Positions 1 to 7,428 of a DNA stretch of 16,513 bases are shown one piece after another. Numbering within the stretch: position 1 is the stretch's first letter; the number at the start of each line of letters is the position of its first letter. The stretch lies in the NCBI GenBank assembly GCA_902773195.1, contig CACYDL010000085.1:1-16513 (forward strand), written 5' to 3'. The DNA comes from an uncultured Lachnospiraceae bacterium (GTDB lineage: Bacteria > Bacillota_A > Clostridia > Lachnospirales > Lachnospiraceae). Under the pieces are notes generated by a model. The model searched no databases. It worked only from the letters and a program-made list of their open reading frames with translations, and had not been told where the DNA came from. Position numbers and translations under genes: made by a program.

Positions 1-126
1 AGAGCCGGCGTCTCCGGCGAAGGAGGACGGCGAAGATGAGAGACAGCGCTCCCGGAGGGTGAGGCGGCGTAAAGAGCGGCATCTCCCCCGGCGGCATGAA
101 GTAAAGTTTCAAAAGAGGAGAAGATT
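1..126 (+). other. Left edge: asd leader, possibly the tail of an upstream gene
   Basis: No gene can be named here. Two frames are open from the left edge. One runs to a TGA at 128-130, so its stop would overlap the asd ATG as ATGA; its product would be an acidic stretch followed by a very Arg/Lys-rich tail. The other runs to a TGA at 60-62 and is also Arg-rich. GC at third positions is high in both, so composition does not decide. The first option fits the tight, overlapping gene packing of the window. No convincing -35/-10 pair was found. The Shine-Dalgarno site for asd (AGAGGAG, about 114-120) lies at the right end. Confidence 0.3.
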
Positions 127-1221
127 ATGAGTGAAAAACTGCGTGTGGGCATTCTTGGAGCAACCGGCATGGTAGGACAGCGCTTCGTGACGCTGCTCGA
201 AAATCATCCCTGGTTTGAGGTCACCACTCTGGCGGCGTCGGGCTCGAGCGCCGGAAAAACCTACGAGGAGTCCGTCTCGAAGCGCTGGAAGATGGATACG
301 CCGATCCCCGGATCCGTGAAGGACATCGTCATCAAGGACGTGAGCTGCGTCGGCGAAGTCGCCGAAAACGTCGATTTCCTGTTCTCCGCCGTCAACATGA
401 CGAAGGAGGAGATCCGCCGGATCGAGGAGGAATACGCCAGGACGGAGACCCCCGTCGTCTCCAACAACAGCGCCCACCGCTGGACCGACGACGTCCCGAT
501 GGTCATTCCCGAGATCAACCCGGAGCACTTCGGGGTCATCGAGGCGCAGAAGAAGAGGCTCGGAACCACAAGGGGCTTCATCGCCGTCAAGCCGAACTGC
601 TCGATTCAGTCCTACACGCCCGCGCTGGCGGCGTGGAGGGAATTCGGCCCGAAGGAGGTCGTGGTCAGCACCTACCAGGCGATCTCCGGCGCCGGAAAGA
701 CCTTCGCCGACTGGCCCGAGATGACGGGCAACATCATCCCCTACATCGGCGGGGAGGAGGAGAAGTCCGAGCAGGAGCCCCTCAAGGTTTTCGGACACAT
801 CGAGGACGGCAGAATCGTAAAATACGAGGGCGACCTCAGGATCACCTCCCAGTGCATCCGGGTGCCGGTCCTCAACGGACATACCGCCACGGTCTTCCTG
901 AACTTCAGGGAGAAGCCCTCGAAGGAGGAGCTGATCGAAAAGCTCCGGGCGTTCTCCGGCCTGCCCCAGGAGCTCCGCCTGCCGCACGCTCCCTCCCGGT
1001 TCATTCAGTATCTGGAGGAGGACAACCGTCCGCAGGTCGCGCTCGACGTGAATTACGAGGGCGGCATGGGCGTATCGATCGGACGTCTCAGGCAGGACAG
1101 CATCTTTGACTGGAAGTTTGTGGGACTGTCGCACAATACCCTCCGCGGCGCCGCCGGCGGAGCGCTGGAGTGCGCCGAGCTTCTGAAGGCCCTGGGCTAC
1201 ATCGGAGCCAGGACCGTATAA
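127..1221 (+). CDS. asd: Aspartate-semialdehyde dehydrogenase
   Basis: It makes L-aspartate 4-semialdehyde from aspartyl phosphate with NADPH, the branch point to lysine/diaminopimelate, threonine and methionine. The 364-residue protein opens with a Rossmann nucleotide-binding loop (GATGMVGQRF, from residue 11). The catalytic cysteine is C158 in PNCSIQ, and the probable acid/base histidine is H252 in VLNGHTA. The HPWFE and SAGKTY segments near the N-terminus and the length match the archaeal/fungal-like branch of the family more than the E. coli branch; this is judged from memory of the families. The ATG at 127 has AGAGGAG about 6 bp upstream. The gene is followed by a 126-bp gap before topB, with no clear terminator. 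No lysine riboswitch or T-box fits in the visible leader, although the left edge cuts it short. The enzyme looks intact. Confidence 0.95.
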   Translation: MSEKLRVGILGATGMVGQRFVTLLENHPWFEVTTLAASGSSAGKTYEESVSKRWKMDTPIPGSVKDIVIKDVSCVGEVAENVDFLFSAVNMTKEEIRRIEEEYARTETPVVSNNSAHRWTDDVPMVIPEINPEHFGVIEAQKKRLGTTRGFIAVKPNCSIQSYTPALAAWREFGPKEVVVSTYQAISGAGKTFADWPEMTGNIIPYIGGEEEKSEQEPLKVFGHIEDGRIVKYEGDLRITSQCIRVPVLNGHTATVFLNFREKPSKEELIEKLRAFSGLPQELRLPHAPSRFIQYLEEDNRPQVALDVNYEGGMGVSIGRLRQDSIFDWKFVGLSHNTLRGAAGGALECAELLKALGYIGARTV

Positions 1222-1347
1222 AGGAAAACTGTCGCCGGGATCCGGATGCCGGGGCGCGGGGCGGGACGAGGTCCCGGCCGCCCAGAGTCGTGCATCGGCG
1301 GTTCCCGGTGATCTTTTGTTCCGGGCCTGTCCCGGAAGAGGTGCGGA
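1222..1347 (+). promoter_or_regulatory. asd-topB spacer with competing hairpins before the topB start
   Basis: This is a 126-bp GC-rich gap. GGGAC (1263-1267) and GTCCC (1271-1275) form a tight hairpin with a GAG loop. Further on, CCGGG at 1321-1325 can pair with CCCGG at 1304-1308 or with CCCGG at 1331-1335. The two pairings exclude each other, and the second ends just before the Shine-Dalgarno site GAAGAGG. No T-run follows any hairpin, so an intrinsic terminator is not supported. No convincing promoter was seen. A regulatory role is inference. Confidence 0.3.
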
Positions 1348-3555
1348 TTGGGAAAAGAACTGTTTATCGCGGAAAAACCTTCCGTCGCCCAGGAATTTGC
1401 CAGGACGCTGGAGGTGCGCGGAGGGAGAAACGACGGCTATCTGGAATCGGAGCGCTATGTGATCACCTGGTGCTTCGGGCATCTGGTCACCATGAGCTAT
1501 CCAGAGGCCTACGATCCGGCGCTGAAGAAATGGTCCCTGGATTCGCTTCCCTTCATTCCGTCCGACTTCAGGTACGAGGTGATTCCCTCCTCGGAGAAGC
1601 AGTTCCGGGTCGTGAGCAGGCTGCTTGCCCGGAGCGACGTGGACCGGATCTACGTATGTACCGACTCCGGAAGAGAAGGGGAGTACATCTACCGCCTGGT
1701 GGAGATGATGTCGGACCCGTCGGTCCGGGACAAGGACCGCAGAAGGGTGTGGATCGACTCCTTCACCGACGAGGAGATCCGCAGGGGGATACGGGAGGCG
1801 AAGCCTCTCGGCGCCTATGACCATCTCGCGGATTCCGCCTTTCTCCGGGCGAAGGAAGATTACCTGATGGGCATCAACTTCTCCCGCGTGCTGACCCTCA
1901 AGTACGGCAGCGGCGTCGCGGATTACCGGAACGCCGGCTGGTCGGCGATCGCGGTCGGAAGGGTGATGACCTGCGTCCTGGGCATGGTCGTGAAGAGGGA
2001 GCGGGAGATCCGTTCCTTCGTCAGGCAGCCCTTCTACCGGGTGATCGGAATCTTTGAGGGAATACAGGCGGAGTGGCGGGCGGTGCCCGGAAGCGCCATG
2101 GAAGGCTCCCCGCTGCTCTACCGGGACAACGGCTTCCGGCAGCGGCGCGACGCCGAGGCAATGATCTGGCGGATCCTGGCCGCGGCGGCCTGGGAGAGCG
2201 GCGCGGCGGCGCCTTCCGCGGAAGCGGCGCCGGACGGCGCCGGGGAAGAAGGAAAGAAGCCGCGTCAGGCGGCGGAGCCGGGCCCGGAAGAGAAGAAGGA
2301 GCTCCTCTCGGCGCTGAGCGGAGGGCGGATCGCCGCCGTCGTGGAGAGCGTGACGAGAAAGACGGAAAAAAAGAACCCGCCTCTTCTCTACAATCTGGCG
2401 GAGCTTCAGAACGACTGCTCCCGGATGTTCCATATCTCCCCCGACCAGACGCTGAAGATCGCCCAGGAGCTGTATGAGAAGAAGCTGACGACCTATCCCA
2501 GAACCGACGCCAGGGTTCTGTCCACCGCGGTGGCCAAGGTCATCAGCGGAAATCTCAAGGGGCTGACGCAGGTCGACTCCGCGGCGGAGTTCGCCGGCGA
2601 GGTCCTGGCGGGCGACGCCTGGAAAAAGATCGGGAAGACGCGCTATACGGATGACAAGGCCATCACCGACCATTACGCGATCATTCCCACGGGCGCGGGC
2701 CTTACGGCCCTGAAGTCCCTGTCCCCGCTTTCGCGGAAGGTCTATGACGCGATCGCGAGACGTTTCCTCGCGATCTTCTATCCCCCGGCGGTCTATCAGA
2801 AGACGTCCGCCGTGATCCGGTGCGGCGGCGAGAGCTTTTTCGCCGGCTGCCGCGAGCTGAAGGAGGAGGGATATCTCAGGGTTCTTTCGAAAAACCGGGC
2901 GGAGTCCCCCGCCGGAAACGCCGGGGAAGGGAACGACGCCCCCGACGGGGAAAACGAAGGGGACGGCCCGGATGAGGGAGGAACCGCGGCGCTCTTCGCG
3001 CGGCTCAGAAAAGGGAAGCAGCTCGCCGCCTCGAAATTCACCATCAAAGAAGGCGAGACGACGCCTCCGAAGCGCTACACCTCCGGTTCCATGATTCTCG
3101 CGATGGAGAACGCGGGCCAGCTGATCGAGGACGAGTCCCTGCGGGAGCAGATCCGGGGATCCGGCATCGGAACCTCCGCCACGAGGGCGGACATTCTCGC
3201 CAAGCTCGTCAAGATCGGCTACCTCGCCCTCAACAGGAAGACGCAGGTGATCACGCCGGAGCTTCTCGGGGAGATGGTGTACGACGTGGTGGACCGTTCC
3301 ATCCGGCCGCTTCTTTCGGCTGAGCTGACGGCCAGCTGGGAGAAAGGGCTCACCGGCGTCGCCGACGGGACCATCAGCACGGGCGAGTACCTGGAAAAGC
3401 TGGAGGGCTTCGTCGCCAGACGGACCAACGCCGTCAAACATCTCACAAACCAGGCGGAAATGCGGTCACTCTATGACCGGGCCGCGCCATTTTATCAAAA
3501 CGGAACCCGCAAAAAGAAAACGACCGCAAGGAAGAAGAAGGAGGTCAGAAAATGA
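1348..3555 (+). CDS. topB: DNA topoisomerase III (type IA)
   Basis: A type IA topoisomerase cuts one DNA strand through a phosphotyrosine link and passes the other, mainly to decatenate DNA and resolve recombination intermediates. The 735-residue protein begins with a TOPRIM domain: E9 in IAEKPS, and TDSGREGE with D106 and E112. The active-site tyrosine is Y383 in TTYPRTDAR. Late core motifs follow, including GIGTSATRADI. No zinc-finger cysteines are seen; the protein ends in a Lys/Arg-rich tail. Two Ala/Glu/Gly-rich low-complexity inserts, near residues 283-318 and 518-546, look like disordered loops. In the second TOPRIM motif, Gly stands where many relatives have the second Asp of DxD. The start is TTG at 1348, preceded by GGAAGAGG; it is chosen because the conserved GKELFIAEKPS begins right there. 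Its stop overlaps the next start. Confidence 0.93.
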   Translation: MGKELFIAEKPSVAQEFARTLEVRGGRNDGYLESERYVITWCFGHLVTMSYPEAYDPALKKWSLDSLPFIPSDFRYEVIPSSEKQFRVVSRLLARSDVDRIYVCTDSGREGEYIYRLVEMMSDPSVRDKDRRRVWIDSFTDEEIRRGIREAKPLGAYDHLADSAFLRAKEDYLMGINFSRVLTLKYGSGVADYRNAGWSAIAVGRVMTCVLGMVVKREREIRSFVRQPFYRVIGIFEGIQAEWRAVPGSAMEGSPLLYRDNGFRQRRDAEAMIWRILAAAAWESGAAAPSAEAAPDGAGEEGKKPRQAAEPGPEEKKELLSALSGGRIAAVVESVTRKTEKKNPPLLYNLAELQNDCSRMFHISPDQTLKIAQELYEKKLTTYPRTDARVLSTAVAKVISGNLKGLTQVDSAAEFAGEVLAGDAWKKIGKTRYTDDKAITDHYAIIPTGAGLTALKSLSPLSRKVYDAIARRFLAIFYPPAVYQKTSAVIRCGGESFFAGCRELKEEGYLRVLSKNRAESPAGNAGEGNDAPDGENEGDGPDEGGTAALFARLRKGKQLAASKFTIKEGETTPPKRYTSGSMILAMENAGQLIEDESLREQIRGSGIGTSATRADILAKLVKIGYLALNRKTQVITPELLGEMVYDVVDRSIRPLLSAELTASWEKGLTGVADGTISTGEYLEKLEGFVARRTNAVKHLTNQAEMRSLYDRAAPFYQNGTRKKKTTARKKKEVRK

Positions 3556-4226
3556 GTCAGATGGAACAGGTGAGGATCCGTGAGCTGTTTACCCTGGAGG
3601 AGAGCCTCGCGGGCGATTATCTCAGAGGCTTTGAGTATCCGTGGGAGGCCCTCTCCGGCATTCACGACCTGATCCTGGAGATCGGGAAGAACCTGCCGGA
3701 GGAGCTCTACGAGAAGAGAGGGGAGGACGTGTGGATCGCCCGGTCCGCGAAGGTGTTCGACACGGCGTATATCGGAGGCGCCTGCATCATCGGCGAAAAT
3801 ACCCAGGTGAGGCAGAGCGCGTTTATCCGGGGCGACGCCCTGGTCGGGAACAACTGCGTCGTCGGAAATTCCGCGGAGCTCAAGAACGTGATCATCTTCA
3901 ACAACTGCGAGGTGCCGCACTACAATTACGTCGGCGATTCGATCCTGGGCTTCCACGCCCACATGGGGGCCGGCTCCATTACCTCGAACATCAAGGCCGA
4001 CCGGACCAACATCGTGATCAAGGGAAAGGAAGGCGTCTACGAGACGGGACGCAGGAAGATCGGGGCCATCCTGGGAGACTGGGTGGAGGTGGGCTGCAAC
4101 GCGGTCCTCAACCCCGGGACCGTCGTCGGACAGCATTCCATGATCTATCCGACGAGCTGCGTCAGGGGCGTCATTCCGTCAGAGACGATTTTTAAGAACA
4201 GTGGAGAGCAGTGCGAGAAGCGCTAA
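3552..4226 (+). CDS. Left-handed beta-helix transferase-like protein, GlmU C-domain type
   Basis: A 224-residue protein. After a helical N-terminal part (residues 1-58) come hexapeptide-type repeats (about 60-205) such as VWIARSAKVF, AYIGGACIIG, ALVGNNCVVG and AVLNPGTVVG, which build a left-handed beta helix. The segment VPHYNYVGD followed by MGAGSITSN resembles the acetyltransferase domain of GlmU, where the histidine in HLSYVGD is catalytic; H123 is the equivalent here. The GlmU nucleotidyltransferase domain is absent, so a sugar-nucleotide acyl- or acetyltransferase is more likely than a pyrophosphorylase, although such proteins are often labelled UDP-GlcNAc pyrophosphorylase. The substrate is unknown. 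The ATG overlaps the topB stop (ATGA). A near-perfect AAGGAGGT lies 7 bp upstream, inside the codons for the TopB Lys-rich tail, so co-translation with topB is likely. The last 48 bp overlap the convergent TraX gene. Confidence 0.82.
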   Translation: MSQMEQVRIRELFTLEESLAGDYLRGFEYPWEALSGIHDLILEIGKNLPEELYEKRGEDVWIARSAKVFDTAYIGGACIIGENTQVRQSAFIRGDALVGNNCVVGNSAELKNVIIFNNCEVPHYNYVGDSILGFHAHMGAGSITSNIKADRTNIVIKGKEGVYETGRRKIGAILGDWVEVGCNAVLNPGTVVGQHSMIYPTSCVRGVIPSETIFKNSGEQCEKR

Positions 4227-4934
4227 ATGAGCCGGGTAGGCCGCATAGAAGAAGTACTTCATCCTGCGGCCTCTCTTTCCGTTATAGAGACAGAGCAGGG
4301 GAAAGGCGAATACCGCCGGCCACTCCCAGATGCCGATGACGAGGGCTCCCGCGGTGCACTGGGTCACCCGGTCGAAGCGGAGCAGATAGAGCACCAGGAT
4401 CAGCGCGAGCCCCTTGTAGCCGTAGTCGAGATGCAGCTTCTGGGCCGCGATGAGGAACACCGCCGCGGCGGCTCCCTGGAGTATCAGCCGGAAGCCCTCC
4501 GGTATTTTTTCCGCCTGCAGGAGGGCGTCCCACACCCAGATCAGCAGAAGGCCCATCGCCAGCTCGAACATGACGTTCTGGTGGCGGGGATACCAGAGAC
4601 TTTCGTAGAGCCCCAGATCGAAGGGGATCTCGGAGATGACGCCGAAGAGGAGGAGGCGCGCCAGGTACTTCGCGCGGCTTCTCGTGTGGATAAAGCCCTC
4701 GATCAGGAAGAAGCAGAAAATGGGGAAGGCCAGCCGGCCGATGCCCCGGAGAATATTGTAGAGCCGGGTCGAGGTGAGCGTGCCGATCACATACTTCGGC
4801 GCGACCCCTTTTTTGATCAGACAGTTGTAGAGGATCGCCTTCGTCGCGTGATCGATGAACATCGTGATGATCGCGATCATTTTCAGATGGAAGCCTGTGA
4901 GGACCTTTGCTTTTTCCGGGACGCTGATATTCAT
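4179..4934 (-). CDS. TraX-family polytopic membrane protein
   Basis: A 251-residue membrane protein with about seven hydrophobic segments. Family landmarks in order: MIAIITMFIDH near residues 19-29, GRLAFPIFCFFLIEGF near 66-81, ISEIPFD near 100-106, QNVMF near 119-123, YNGKRG near 197-202 and YFFYAAYPAH near 207-216. TraX of the F plasmid acetylates pilin. The many chromosomal relatives in Firmicutes have no established substrate, and acyl transfer to a surface molecule is only a guess. The start at 4934 has AGGAG with a 5-bp gap. An alternative in-frame ATG at 4991 overlaps the likely -10 box and has no ribosome site. The gene is a lone minus-strand gene in an otherwise plus-strand window. 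It diverges from nth and runs into the end of the beta-helix gene. Confidence 0.88.
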   Translation of the reverse strand: MNISVPEKAKVLTGFHLKMIAIITMFIDHATKAILYNCLIKKGVAPKYVIGTLTSTRLYNILRGIGRLAFPIFCFFLIEGFIHTRSRAKYLARLLLFGVISEIPFDLGLYESLWYPRHQNVMFELAMGLLLIWVWDALLQAEKIPEGFRLILQGAAAAVFLIAAQKLHLDYGYKGLALILVLYLLRFDRVTQCTAGALVIGIWEWPAVFAFPLLCLYNGKRGRRMKYFFYAAYPAHLALLALLSTVLKNRL

Positions 4935-4989
4935 ATGGACTCCTGTGCCGGCCTCTGCCGGTCTGTCTGTAAGCAGGTACGCAACATTC

Positions 4990-5018
4990 ATTTTAGCAGA
5001 AGTTCCGGGGAATCGAAA
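4990..5018 (-). promoter_or_regulatory. Putative sigma-A promoter of the TraX-family gene
   Basis: On the minus strand, a -35 box TTTCGA (5013-5018) and a -10 box TAAAAT (4990-4995) are 17 bp apart, and the -10 is preceded by TGC, an extended -10 element. Transcription would begin near 4983, giving a leader of about 50 bases to the ATG at 4934. The -35 match is poor (3 of 6), so the extended -10 carries the call. Confidence 0.5.
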
Positions 5019-5075
5019 CCTCGGATTTACGGCGGCAGCGGCCGGCTCACCCGCGCCGCGAAGGACGGAGGCGCT

Positions 5076-5717
5076 ATGACGAAGCAGGAACTGGCTCTGG
5101 AGGTGATCCGGAGACTCAAAGAAGAATACCCCGACGCCCACTGCACCCTGGATTACAGGGACGCCTGGCAGCTGCTGGTGAGCGTCCGGCTCGCCGCCCA
5201 GTGCACCGACGCCCGGGTGGATCTCACGACGCCGAAGCTCTACGCGGAATTTCCGACGGTGGCCGCTCTGGCGGAGGCGGATCCCGCCCGGATCGAGGAG
5301 ATCGTGCGGCCCTGCGGGCTGGGGAAAAGCAAGGCCCGGGACATCTCCGCCTGCATGAAGGTGCTCCATGAGAAGTACGACGACCAGGTGCCGACGACCT
5401 TCGAGGAGATTCTCGCCCTGCCGGGGGTGGGCAGAAAGAGCGCCAACCTCATCATGGGGGACGTCTTCGGGAAGCCGGCGATCGTGACGGATACCCACTG
5501 CATCCGTCTGTGCAACCTGATCGGCCTCGTCGACGGGATCCGGGAGCCCGCGAAGGTGGAGAAGGAGCTGTGGAAGATCATTCCGCCGGAGGAGGGGAAC
5601 GATCTCTGCCACCGCTTCGTGAACCACGGGCGGGCCGTGTGCGTCGCCAGACGGCCGGCCTGCGGAAAATGCTGTCTCCGGGACATCTGCCGGACCGGCA
5701 TGGGCAACACCATTTAG
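5076..5717 (+). CDS. nth: Endonuclease III, DNA glycosylase/AP lyase
   Basis: This enzyme removes oxidised pyrimidines from DNA and cleaves the abasic site in base excision repair. The 213 residues have the normal family length. The helix-hairpin-helix is LPGVGRKSAN (residues 115-124) with the catalytic lysine K121; the catalytic aspartate is D139 in VTDTHCIR. The C-terminal 4Fe-4S cluster ligands are complete: C189, C196, C199 and C205, in the exact C-X6-C-X2-C-X5-C spacing. The frame is open far upstream, to 4227, but that part is only antisense to the TraX gene. The ATG at 5076 is chosen because GGAGG sits 4 bp before it and the conserved protein begins there. No good promoter was found. 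The gene is divergent from the TraX-family gene and seems to stand alone. Confidence 0.95.
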   Translation: MTKQELALEVIRRLKEEYPDAHCTLDYRDAWQLLVSVRLAAQCTDARVDLTTPKLYAEFPTVAALAEADPARIEEIVRPCGLGKSKARDISACMKVLHEKYDDQVPTTFEEILALPGVGRKSANLIMGDVFGKPAIVTDTHCIRLCNLIGLVDGIREPAKVEKELWKIIPPEEGNDLCHRFVNHGRAVCVARRPACGKCCLRDICRTGMGNTI

Positions 5718-5737
5718 TGACGCGGTTCCTGAAAATG

Positions 5738-5749
5738 ACAATATATTGT
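5738..5749. promoter_or_regulatory. Perfect 12-bp palindrome upstream of the L,D-transpeptidase promoter
   Basis: ACAATATATTGT reads the same on both strands. It lies in the AT-rich nth-transpeptidase gap, about 30 bp upstream of the proposed -35 box. A second, shorter palindrome, ATTCGAAT (5785-5792), lies at the junction of the -35 box and the spacer. Either could be an operator for a dimeric regulator. AT-rich palindromes of this size also arise by chance, although this is one of very few AT-rich places in the window. A weak inverted repeat, six T, CTC, six A (5752-5766), follows and is not a convincing terminator. Confidence 0.3.
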
Positions 5750-5779
5750 ACTTTTTTCTCAAAAAATAGCAAAGCACTG

Positions 5780-5807
5780 TTCCAATTCGAATAAAAAGCG
5801 CTATAAT
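5780..5807 (+). promoter_or_regulatory. Putative sigma-A promoter of the nine-gene run
   Basis: The -10 box TATAAT at 5802-5807 is a perfect match and lies in an AT-rich island. The best -35 is TTCCAA (5780-5785) with a 16-bp spacer, or GTTCCA with 17; both are weak. Transcription would start near 5814, about 30 bases before the TTG start of the L,D-transpeptidase. No other good promoter was seen before 14997, so this one may serve all genes to 15000. Confidence 0.65.
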
Positions 5808-5844
5808 AGGAGTAATTCTGTTCTTCAGGGAGTGCATAAGGGGT

Positions 5845-7353
5845 TTGAGTAAGAAGTTATCGGATTCATTCAGGAAAAAGATCGTTACCAGAGTGCTGCC
5901 TCTGATCGGCGTGCTGGCCGCCGGAGCCGTGGCGGCCTATTTTGTCAACGCGCGGCAGTACGGGGACAAGTTCGTGCCGGGAACCGTGATCGACGGGATG
6001 GACGTCGGGGACATGAGCCCGGAGGAGCTCGCGGAGAGCCTCAGCGAGGAGGCCGCGGGCTATTCGCTGACCCTCAAGTTTCTGAACGATGTGACGGAGA
6101 CCGTGGGCAGCGGGGATATCGACCTCTCCTACGACACGGAGCAGGAGCTGAAGGGGATTCTGGACAGCCAGAATCACTACTCCTGGATCACAGGCATCTT
6201 CGGGAAAAAGGAGGATCACGCCCTGAGTACCGAGATCACCTACAGCGAGGACAAGCTCGCCTCCGTCCTGCTGGGTCTTCCGGAGCTTCAGGCGGATTAC
6301 GTCAGGGAGCCGGAGGACGCCTACATCAAGATGAAGTCAGACGGAACGCTGACGATCTTCCCCGAGATCAACGGCAATCAGATCGATACCGGCCGGCTCA
6401 TCGAGGCGGTGGGCGAGGCCGTGAAGGAGAGAAAGAGCGTGCTCGATCTCGTGGCGGCGGAGGACATCTATCAGAAGCCGGAGGTCCTGTCCACGGACAA
6501 GGAACTCAACGAGACGCTGGAATCTCTCAACGGGATCCTGGGGACGACGGTGACGTACAAGCTCAGCGACGGCACGGAGAAGGTGCTTGACCGGGCCGAG
6601 ACGTCGAACTGGCTCGAGACCGACGAGGAGGGACGGTATACCCTCGGGGACGACGCCCTCAGGGACCGCGTCGCCGGCTACATCGCCGGGATCGCCAAAG
6701 AGGACGACAACTACGGCTATTACAGGACGTTCAAATCCACGAACTTCGGGACGATCAAGATGGCCACCGAGGCTCTCCACGGCCACCGCCTCGACCAGGA
6801 GAAGATGAGCGAGGAGCTCCTCGCCGATCTGACCTCCCACACCGACGCATCCCACGAGATGACCTACAGCGAGGTCGTCGACACGAAGGACCCGAGGTTC
6901 GGAGGCACCTATGTCGAAGTCGACATTCTCAACCAGCACGTCTATTTCTATATCGATTACGAGCTGTACTGCGACGGCGACTGCGTGACCGGTACGGAGG
7001 GCTACCGCTCCACGCCGTCAGGCATCTTCTCCATCCAGGAGAAGGAGAGGGGCAGGACGCTCGAGGGCTACAACTCCGACGGAACCGTGTCCTACACGGC
7101 CTTCGTCAATTACTGGATGTGCTTCTATCCGCATTACGGCCTCCACGACGCCAGCTGGAGGGATTATTTCGGCGGAGAGACCTATCTCTACGACGGATCC
7201 CACGGCTGCGTGAATCTCTCCTATTACACCGCCTCGATGATCTACGACGCGATCGACTACGACACGCCCGTCATTATCTTCCGCGGACAGGACGACTACG
7301 AGGTTCCGGAGGACGAAATCAGTCCCGACACCGAGGACGTGTACAACGACTGA
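5845..7353 (+). CDS. Membrane-anchored L,D-transpeptidase (YkuD) with peptidoglycan-binding region
   Basis: It probably makes 3-3 cross-links in peptidoglycan, outside the membrane. The 502-residue protein has a short basic N-terminus, one membrane segment (about 17-34, no cleavage site evident), and an N-terminal VanW/PG-binding-4-like region (about 40-330), where PGTVIDGMDVG is typical of clostridial members. The YkuD catalytic domain covers about 356-482. The catalytic motif SHGCVN is intact, with C455 and H453; an upstream histidine in YGLHDASW also fits the family. The start is TTG at 5845. AAGGGG lies only 1 bp before it and AGGGAG 12 bp before it, so the ribosome site is unusual. A GTG at 5893 is in frame but would remove the positive N-terminus and cut into the membrane segment. 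It is first in the nine-gene run. Confidence 0.9.
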   Translation: MSKKLSDSFRKKIVTRVLPLIGVLAAGAVAAYFVNARQYGDKFVPGTVIDGMDVGDMSPEELAESLSEEAAGYSLTLKFLNDVTETVGSGDIDLSYDTEQELKGILDSQNHYSWITGIFGKKEDHALSTEITYSEDKLASVLLGLPELQADYVREPEDAYIKMKSDGTLTIFPEINGNQIDTGRLIEAVGEAVKERKSVLDLVAAEDIYQKPEVLSTDKELNETLESLNGILGTTVTYKLSDGTEKVLDRAETSNWLETDEEGRYTLGDDALRDRVAGYIAGIAKEDDNYGYYRTFKSTNFGTIKMATEALHGHRLDQEKMSEELLADLTSHTDASHEMTYSEVVDTKDPRFGGTYVEVDILNQHVYFYIDYELYCDGDCVTGTEGYRSTPSGIFSIQEKERGRTLEGYNSDGTVSYTAFVNYWMCFYPHYGLHDASWRDYFGGETYLYDGSHGCVNLSYYTASMIYDAIDYDTPVIIFRGQDDYEVPEDEISPDTEDVYND

Positions 7354-7428
7354 CCCGGTTTTTCGCGGAGCCTGCCCCCAGCGGGAAGGCACGGGGAAGA
7401 GCGGTCACGGCACAGGGAGACTTTGACC

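Noticed and set aside
109..3441. A 1110-codon open frame on the minus strand opposite asd and topB
   Set aside because: Both plus-strand genes have clear catalytic motifs. The antisense product is Arg/Gly/Leu-rich with no family likeness, and long antisense frames are expected at this GC content.
4907..4935. Promoter for nth (TTGCTT, 17 bp, TTCATA)
   Set aside because: Both boxes are poor matches, it lies within the TraX coding start, and it would give a leader of over 130 bases. Not firm enough to list.
4227..5075. Upstream in-frame extension of nth
   Set aside because: It is antisense to the TraX-family gene; the conserved Nth sequence and a GGAGG site begin at 5076.
4935..5837. Upstream in-frame extension of the TraX-family protein on the minus strand
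   Set aside because: It is antisense to nth and crosses the likely promoter. Only the part from 4934 matches the family.
7354..7428. A small HicA toxin gene before the HicB-like gene
   Set aside because: The gap is 75 bp and cannot hold the roughly 60-80 codons of HicA; no frame with its motifs is present.
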